Positions 57,490-64,000 of a stretch of 64,000 nucleotides of DNA are shown in pieces (position 1 is the stretch's first letter; every line of letters begins with the position of its first letter). The DNA is taken from contig CANTUQ010000004.1 of NCBI GenBank assembly GCA_947683425.1, positions 4,688,001-4,752,000 of the forward strand. The letters run 5' to 3'. Origin of the DNA: Excoecaria cochinchinensis (lineage: Eukaryota; Streptophyta; Magnoliopsida; Malpighiales; Euphorbiaceae). Made by a program: the position numbers and the translations under genes. The notes beneath the pieces are model-generated. The model did not search any database and was not told the origin of the DNA. It saw only the letters and a program-made list of their open reading frames with translations.

Positions 57490-58826
57490 CTCAGTATTAC
57501 TTGGAAGACATCCTATACTTCTAGATGGTAAAGAACTTGCTAATTGGCCCAATTGAACCTCAAGATTATGAATAGATGAAGCATGATTTTTAGTGATTTG
57601 GTCAATTTTGCCTCAAGTTTCTTTTGACTTTCATCTTGAGAATTCATCTTAAAATTAATTTCCTCAATAAACTTATCAATATTCCCTTCAAAAGCACCAA
57701 ACCTATCTTGTGGTTGTTGGTATCCTACTCCCCTATTTTGGTTATTATTATTATTATTGCCCCATGACAAATTTGGATGGTTTCTCCAACTAGGATTATA
57801 AGTATTAGAGTAAGGATTCCCACGCCCTTGGCCTTGGATAAAATTAACTTGTTCTTCCTTACTAACAATTCCTAAATTGCAATTTCCACTAATATGCCCT
57901 TGTTGACCACAAATATTACATGCAAGTGATGAATTACCTCCCATACTTAGGTTGTTAACTTTTTGAGTCAATGCCTCAATTTGGGCTTGCAAAGCTACCA
58001 TGGAATCAACTGAATGCATTCCCCTAAGATTAAAATTAGATTCCTTTACTCTATCGGTTGGCCACATGCAATTATTCATTACCATCTCTTCCAATAGCTG
58101 AAATGTTGCTTTAGTTGTTTTTCTCATCAAAGAACCACCAGCTGCAGCATCTATAGTGCCCCTTGTATTAGGGTTAACTCCATTGTAAAAAGTTTGCATC
58201 AAAAGCTCCTTTGGAAGATTATGATGTGGGTACATCCTTTGCAACTCTTTAAACCTTTCCCATGCTTCATACAAAGATTCATTCTCATGTTGTACAAAGG
58301 TTGTGATATCTTTTATAATCTTGGCTGTTTTTGCTAAGGGAAAATACTTTAATAAAAATGCTTGGGCCAATTGGTCCCATGTGGTTATAGATCCCCTTGT
58401 TAATGAATTCAACCAAGCCTTAGCTTTTTCCTTCAAAATGAATGGAAAAATCCTAAGCTTAATTGCATCTACCGAAACACCATTGATTTTAAAAGTATCA
58501 CAAATTTAAAGGAAATTGGCCAAATGAGCATTGGGATCCTCATTTGTCAAACCGTAAAACTGAATACTATTTTGAATCATTTGTAAAAGTGAAGGTTTAA
58601 TCTCAAATTGGTTAGCATTTACCATAGGTCTTACCACTCCTTGTTGAGCACCACTCAATGCTGGGGTGGCAAAGTCCATTAATCTAGATGGATTCTCTTC
58701 AACCATGATAATTGGTCTCTTATTCTTGTTCTTTTTTCTATTGGATTTCCGGTTACTTGATAAAAATCTTTCAATTTCAGGATTCAATGGTTCAAGCTCT
58801 TCTTGTGAACTTCTTGTACTAGGCAT
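57490..58826 (-). pseudogene. gag: Element E gag (Athila-like)
   Basis: Starts MPSTRSSQEELEPLNPEIER, reaches NSIQFYGLTNEDPNAHLANFL, meets a TAA (near 58507), and continues in the same frame as ICDTFKINGVSVDAIKLR then KEKAKAWLNSL, ITTWDQLAQAFLLKYFP, TFYNGVNPNTRG and a knuckle CNICGQQGHISGNC, then an Asn-rich stretch. Near 57600 the frame shifts, and LPSNTEENPREHMK, the expected next part, is found near 57475-57520 in another frame. The order matches Athila gag. One nonsense change and one or more frameshifts disable it. Confidence 0.85.
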
Positions 58827-58958
58827 GAACTCTCAAATCCTTTAAAAACCAAAATCAATACACAAAGTCAAACTAAGCATACAAACAAACTACAAAACAA
58901 AGTAAAAATTGTAATCCAAAATCATAAATCAAGATTCATAATGGCAAAAATCAAAAAT

Positions 58959-58976
58959 TCCCCGGCAATGGCGCCA
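58959..58976 (-). other. Primer-binding site of element E (tRNA-Asp)
   Basis: On the minus strand TGGCGCCATTGCCGGGGA, matching the plant tRNA-Asp 3' end complement at 17 of 18 positions, six bases from the LTR end. This site is a hallmark of Athila elements. Confidence 0.9.
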
Positions 58977-58982
58977 AAAACT

Positions 58983-60471
58983 TGTTAGCATATTTTATAA
59001 GTGCTAATTTTTCGCAAGCATATGGTGTACCGAAATAGTACAAAAGATATCGATCCCACGAGGAATGTAATTTTTACTTACTATTACTACTTGATTTTAA
59101 TCTTGTTTACAATAATCAATAATTTGTTGGTTAAATCTAAACTACTCTATTAAATAAACTAATTAAACCTATTTTATGTTAATCGAAGAAGATAAAATAA
59201 TTAATGAAGAACTTAAAATAATGAACTTGATCCATCAATCCAATTAATAATAATCATCTTTTCATGCAAGCCAAGTTGGAATATATTTCTAACTCATTCT
59301 CTCGACATGAATTAGAGTGCCTAAAGCATGCATTTAAAACACTAATCCTTAATTCTCATTAATGAACTAGTTGATTTTAATTACATATTTTAAGAATAAT
59401 CACCAACCTATAGCAACTATCTCAACATACTGATCTCTCTAGCTATGTTTTAATAATGAACTTCTATTAGATTTAAGTTAAAATGATCTCTCGACTCTAC
59501 CTTAACTTATAAAGATCATGCAATTGTACTAATAGAAATTCTGCATTCAAAGACTCTTAAAATAGATGGAAGAAGAGGATAATAATAACATTCAAATTCA
59601 TTGAAGTAATGTTCATTTAATTTACAGAGAAGAAATAAAAGATAAGAGAATAAGAAAGAAATCTCTCAACCCTTTTCCCAAAATCTTGTAATAGATTTTC
59701 TTCTCATTGATCTTCTTCTTCAAAACATAAAAACTAACTAAGAAATTTTACTAAGGAAAGAGAAAACTGTTCCTCAAAACTACAGAAAAAACTACTTAAT
59801 AAAATTCTATGTATTTTACATTACAGTTAAACTACATATTTATGAATGTTATTTTGAAGTTGGTGTCCCTTAGAGATGTCCCTTGGAGATGGTTGCAAAG
59901 TTTGGTGGAAAGAGGTGACTTTTCAAATGACTTTTGGAGTAAACTGCCCCAATGGATAGTTCTATCGCGCTCGCGACTATGTACACGCTAGCATTTTTCC
60001 TCTTTCTTTTTTCCTCTCTTTATCTCTCTTTCCCTTCGGTTTGTCTCAGCATCAGCACGACTCATGCTCTCCCAACACGAGTCGTGCTCCCTCATCCTAG
60101 TCGTGCTCTTTATGCATGACTCATCTGCTTTCTTCCTTCTCTTCTTCTTTCCCTTTCTCTTTTGCCATACTGCACGAGTCATGATCCAACATCCGACTCG
60201 TGCTCCTCCTGCTTTCTTCTCTGTTCTATTCGACTCGTGCTCCACTTCTCCAGTAATGCCTTTTCTTCGCCATTTATGCTTCTATTCACACTTTTACACA
60301 TAAATAAACCTGTAAACACAGAAACACACAAACTAGCACATATACACATAAACTAACACATATACACATAAACTAACACATATGACATTAAATACACACA
60401 TAGTTGCATAATTAATTTCATAAACTCATACAAAACATACACTAAATTATACCTCAATTAAGCTCCTATCA
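58983..60471 (-). repeat. Element E 5' LTR
   Basis: 1489 bp, TGTTAGCATATTTT to CTCCTATCA in plus view. Cassette of CACGAGTCGTGC-type dyads at 59960-60245, with a TCGCGCTCGCGA-type motif near 59964. The small frames at 59988-60356 come from the cassette. Confidence 0.93.
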
Positions 60472-60476
60472 CAATC

Positions 60477-61206
60477 AAAATGAATAACATAAAATTTGCA
60501 CATGATCCCAACCTCTAGGAAGCTTGATCTTGTGCTCTCTACTCGATTCCGACCTTCTCTTTGCCCTTATCCAATTTCCTGATCACATCTTAAACCAAAA
60601 CCATACAAATCACTTAAGTTAATATTCTTTCTACTTTAAATCAAAAATAGGAATATGGGAAGAAAAAGGAGGTCAGCTCAAAAGACTAACTAAACTTACC
60701 TCTCAAGAACCCATTCAACCTTTTGTTATTCTTCAAACCAATCCAAGAGAACCAACTTAAGGTAAACCAAAAGAGAAGAAAGAAAAGTAAAGGAAATGGG
60801 AAAGGAATGGAGCACGGCTGAAACCAATGGAAAAACAAGAAGAATGAAAGCCAAAAGCAAGAGTAACGTGGGACAAAAGGAAGAAAATGGAGTAGCTGGG
60901 CAATGCTCATCCAAAAATTAAATTCCCACTTTCCAAAATTAAATACATGTATATCTCTTTAGCCACTTAATTCTTTTAATTCATATGTATCTATGTGACA
61001 AATACATGTATTTAAACAAAACAAGTGTCAATCTCCTACGATGCCATGTGTCAAGAGCCCCATCAACCACACCCACAAAAACACAGCTGTGTTCTACCCA
61101 AAAGCACAGCTGTGCTTTCATGCAAACTCACTCTTTTATACATACAAATCCTTGAATTTCTGAATAAAATTTTGCAATTCTTCCAAGGCCAAATCGTGTT
61201 ATTACA
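60477..61206 (-). repeat. C LTR, right copy, proximal piece
   Basis: Resumes C after element E and runs to the array end, GTTATTACA (one change from GTTGTTACA). Carries the two CACAGCTGTG dyads at about 61080-61118 and the donor GAGAGGTAAGTT (opposite about 60700). Confidence 0.9.
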
Positions 61207-61211
61207 ATTTC

Positions 61212-62734
61212 TAGGTTATAGTGCAGTGTTGGTGGCTGCCCCGTCAACTAGAGCAATCTATAGTGTTTTGTCAATATCTATTTTTATAGATGTCCAACTA
61301 ATCTGTTGTTGGTTCCCATATAAAGCTAAGAAATATGGGAACAAGTGTCTAGAAGAAAGTTTTGCCTAGAAATGTCTTTAGCTAGGTGAAAATTCCAGTA
61401 TAATTTTTGACCTAAAGTCTGTCTAAAATCTACCCTGTGCTTTGTGAGGCAAAATGGGTTTACACGGCGGTAAGGAATTCCTCGCCGCTGTGTAAAAGTA
61501 TTCTACCATATAAAACCCCATTTTCATCACCCCACACGGTGAGCAGGAATGTCTGACCGCCGTGTGACCTCAATTTTCAGCCTAAATTGTACTTTTTCCT
61601 TCCCGAATCGAACCTGAACTTCACCAGAAGTTCCCGACACTTGTCCAACACATGTTTTTTGTTATGTAATGAATATATGAATGGTTACCAGTTAGAAACA
61701 TAAGTGAATAGGGTTAAAATTAATAACAAATTAATGGAGTATGAATGAATATTATCTCGTATTTTCCAAGTGAAACTACAAGTATGTTGACTTTTTACTC
61801 ATTAACAACCTTGACTTGTTATAGTTAATTATTGCATGTTCATCAAGCATATTCCATTGTTGGTGCTATGATATTATTAAGTGATAAAAGTTTAAGAGAG
61901 AGCTTGAATTTCACATAATAGTGGACAGATAGGCATGCCTATAAAGGTTAGTGTTTGCAGCTGCCTAGTGTTCGCACTGAGAGGTGCTTGGTGTTCGATA
62001 CCACTTGGCATCCTAGTGATTCGAGACTTATATCTCCCAGTGTTCGAAACAGCTCATCGGTATCTAGTGATTGTTCATGTTATCCATTATTGATAAAAAT
62101 TTAGCCGATTGAAGTGAAATATTGTATAATTGTGACAAGTGATTATTGACCATTGCAAAAATGACTTGGTGATCCTTGGAAATGCTAGTGTATGAGTATA
62201 TGATTTATAATCAATGTTATTATATGACATAGATATTTGCTTCTGATTTTATGATTATTGTGACTACGTAAAATTTCTATTGCATTGTTTTCTCCCCACT
62301 AAGCCTTGCTCAGCATGGGTGTTTTCCCGTGTAAGTTCTTGAGTTTTTGGACGTACCGGCGTTGAGTCGTCATCTGCAGGCCACTAGGATTGAAGCTTGA
62401 AGTCTTTTTGTTTTTGATACACATATATATATATATAAATTTTTTTTGTAATGAACAATACAGTGAATGCATAAAGGATATTGTAGTTGTGCAATGTAGG
62501 TATAATGTATATATTTTAGAGTTTGTATATGTATATGTATGACTTGTTATGGAAAGTATATTCATCGTTTAAGTAACCAAGCAATGTTAATAATAAAGGC
62601 ATAAAAAGAAATAATAATAGTGCGGCTTATTAATTTGATTAATGTGATATGGCTAAGATAATCTTATAAGATAATAGTTTGAATAGTTTCTATGTAGTGC
62701 TCTTATATCCTCTAAGGGGTATCGGGGTGTTATA
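61212..62734 (+). repeat. Element B 3' LTR, second piece
   Basis: Matches the 5' LTR from about 30777 to its end. Contains the TTTACACGGCGG...CCGCTGTGTAAAA dyad (61454-61499), gataggcatgcctata (about 61927), gtgcttggtgttcg repeats, the hairpin box (62293-62317), and ends GGGGTGTTATA (one change from TTACA). Confidence 0.87.
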
Positions 62735-62739
62735 GATCC

Positions 62740-63011
62740 AATCCCACTTCCATTCTTGTACTGATATTTGTTGAACAAAACCCAATGGGACTTGAAGTTT
62801 GGCTTTTACTTGTTGACGGGTAAAACACCTGATAACATATTCTAAAATGTCTCTGTTCATATCGGGCCACCAGTAATGTGTTTTCAAGTCTTGATACATT
62901 TTAGTACTTCCTAGATGCATAGCATATGGAATGTTATGGGCTTCTTTTAAGATATTCTTTTTCAACTCATCAACATTAGGAACACATATCATATCCTTAT
63001 AATACAAGCGA
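62740..63011 (-). pseudogene. pol: Element H pol: integrase N-terminal zinc-binding region
   Basis: The minus strand reads MYYKDMICVPN, EAHNIPYAMHLGSTKMYQDL, HYWWPDMNRDI, then CFTRQQVKAKLQVPLG where the second Cys of the H-H-C-C finger is Arg, and VQEWKWDWI at the insertion edge. With the target duplication counted once, the next codons are at 29807 and below (TMDFAVSLP), so B entered the integrase core just before its first catalytic Asp. Confidence 0.85.
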
Positions 63012-64000
63012 TGTTAGCATATTTTAAAGTGCTAATTCCGCAAGCATACGGTGTACCAAAATAGTACAAAAAATATCGATCCCACGAGGAATGTGATTAA
63101 TTATTACACACTACTACTACTCAATTTTAATCTTGTTTACAATAATCAATTAATGATAAGCGGATTCTACACTATTCTAGCATATTAATTAATTAAATCT
63201 GGTTATAGATAATCAAAGAAGACAAATGGATTAATGATGATAAAATAACTAATAGAACTTGAAATGATTATTCTTGATTATTGAGGTATTCTTGTCATGC
63301 AAGCCAAGTTGCATAATATTCTAATTTACTCTCTCGACATATATTAGAATCCCTAAATTTCTTGCAACAGAAGATATGATATGCCCATGTGTGATAGGAG
63401 ATTCATGTTTAGTAACACATTACAATAATTGATTGAATATCCAATGAGGCCAACATATGGACTTACCTCTATGCACACACCACATCAAGAACAATTCATG
63501 ATAAGAAACTCTATTAAATTCAGCCCTATTAAAAATTAAGGAAGCTAATATCTTGTGCAAAATCCAATATTTTAAATCTTTGATAAACATTGATTTAGCA
63601 TCTCTTTTTGCAAATCAGCTAAAAAGGACCAAAACTCATTGGGCTTAAAGGATCTACGTGGTTAGTTAATCCAGTCTGTGAAAAATGAAAAATCCTATTC
63701 ATCATGAAATATGTCAGAGTATGAGGTTTACCATCCAACCTAAAATCTAATAGATCTTTGTTTTCAGCATTCTTGTTCAAAGTAGTATAAAACTCTAAAA
63801 TTAAGTCAGGATGAATGGAGTCTTGCATATTTGCAAATCTAAATAAACCACAATTAGAGAGCATTTCATTAACAGTTCTAAGCTTACCTACTTGCTCAAG
63901 GAGATAAGTAGGGAAAAACTTACATTGAAGAATAGCTCTGTCGTATAATGCAATAAATCTGCTTCCTTCGTCAACTAAGAAAATGGAGAACCCAGCTCCA
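63012..64000 (-). mobile_element. Element J: rearranged Athila-like element, left part
   Basis: Plus view starts TGTTAGCATATTTTAAAGTGC, like the E LTR, and follows it for about 345 bases with many differences (63012-63358). It then jumps at 'ctaaa|tttcttgcaa' straight into ATHILA ORF-1-like coding sequence (63359-64000). The rest of the LTR, polypurine tract and spacer are missing, so an internal deletion joined LTR and gene. The other end and target duplication are outside the window. Confidence 0.75.
63359..64000 (-). pseudogene. Element J ATHILA ORF-1-like gene fragment
   Basis: On the minus strand from the window edge: GAGFSIFLVDEGSRFIALYD, KFFPTYLLEQVG, MLSNCGLFRFANMQDSIHPD, LILEFYTTLNKNAEN, FRLDGKPHTLTYFMMNRIFH, then frame breaks near 63610-63660 (the segment matching LQTPFKTRDAKSMFIKDLKF in E is shortened) and degraded text to the junction. 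Close in type to the gene at 55207-56320 but clearly a separate copy. Confidence 0.7.

Larger units (their letters stand above)
52734..60471 (-). mobile_element. Element E: Athila-like, pol-less LTR retrotransposon, minus strand
   Basis: 7.7 kb with LTRs 58983-60471 (5') and 52734-54194 (3'), and a perfect caatc duplication (52729-52733, 60472-60476). The PBS matches tRNA-Asp as in Athila. On the minus strand the order is gag (58826-57490), non-coding with a repeat cassette (57240-56930), an ATHILA ORF-1-like gene (about 56320-55207), non-coding, polypurine tract. Protease, RT and integrase are absent, so it is non-autonomous. It is inserted in the right LTR of array C. Confidence 0.92.
34621..61206 (-). 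mobile_element. Array C: LTR-gag-LTR-gag-LTR, minus strand
   Basis: The segments are LTR 34621-37191, internal 37192-37838, LTR 37839-38009 plus 47831-50287, internal 50288-50934, LTR 50935-52733 plus 60477-61206. All are in minus orientation, and the whole is flanked by atttc (34616-34620, 61207-61211). Each internal part is only about 0.65 kb, with a PBS, a shortened gag and a polypurine tract. Such gag-only elements have been described in plants as TR-GAG. A single outer duplication around three LTRs implies unequal recombination between LTRs after one insertion. D and E were later inserted into the middle and right LTRs. Confidence 0.88.
29808..62734 (+). mobile_element. Element B: gag-only chromovirus derivative, plus strand
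   Basis: The 5' LTR is 29808-32296, then a PBS, a broken gag, a polypurine tract and a 3' LTR (33677-34620 continuing at 61212-62734). Flanks are gttcc (29803-29807) and gatcc (62735-62739), a duplication with one mismatch, inside the H integrase. Pol is missing: reading passes from just after the gag zinc knuckle to the last codons before the polypurine tract within about 60 bases. The 3' LTR was later split by array C with an exact atttc duplication. Confidence 0.87.

Overview
The window is a stack of nested LTR retrotransposons from a flowering plant, probably a eudicot. It holds no recognisable host gene, rRNA or tRNA gene. Evidence for a plant: Ty3/gypsy lineages typical of angiosperms (Tekay/Del-like chromoviruses with initiator-Met primer sites, a Tat/Ogre-like element, Athila-like elements with a tRNA-Asp primer site), AT-rich non-coding DNA, and only decayed open reading frames outside the elements. 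I cannot name the species.

Layout, outermost first. 1-1855 is part of a minus-strand LTR; 1856-3164 is unassigned. A minus-strand chromovirus, here called H, begins at 3165 and owns the frame of everything to 63011: its 3' LTR (3165-3393, 8569-8670, 26332-28658) and part of its pol (28659-29807, 62740-63011). Three insertions sit directly in H: solo LTR A (3394-8563), solo LTR G (8671-26326) and element B (29808-62734, inside the H integrase). G carries a Tat-like element F (9237-22124) and a solo F-family LTR F' (24163-26251). B carries, in its 3' LTR, a tandem LTR-gag-LTR-gag-LTR array C (34621-61206). C carries a nearly intact chromovirus D (38010-47825) and a pol-less Athila-like element E (52734-60471). 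A rearranged Athila-like piece J runs from 63012 off the right edge. The 5-bp target-site duplications could be read for all eight nested insertions (seven exact, one 4/5), so the order of events is fixed by the sequence.

Coding content is retroelement only. D encodes gag-protease, RT-RNase H and integrase-chromodomain in three broken ORFs; its integrase carries a Lys where the catalytic Glu belongs. C has a short capsid-less gag with a zinc knuckle, open in one of two copies. E keeps gag and an ATHILA ORF-1-like gene but no pol. F keeps gag (partly duplicated) and scraps of pol, one of them inverted. B has a broken gag and no pol.

Two patterns cut across families and are the best leads. First, nearly every LTR family carries its own GC-richer cassette of short, repeated inverted repeats in AT-rich surroundings; sequences differ between families, while positions fall into a few classes. 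Second, six chromovirus-type LTR families share a layout: a consensus 5' splice donor, a GGCATGCC-type palindrome, a CCCCACT hairpin, and a TG(C/T)AG|GT acceptor-like site just after it. This would define an intron inside the LTR that encloses the cassette. Both rest on reading by eye; alignments, RNA-seq and small-RNA data would decide them.
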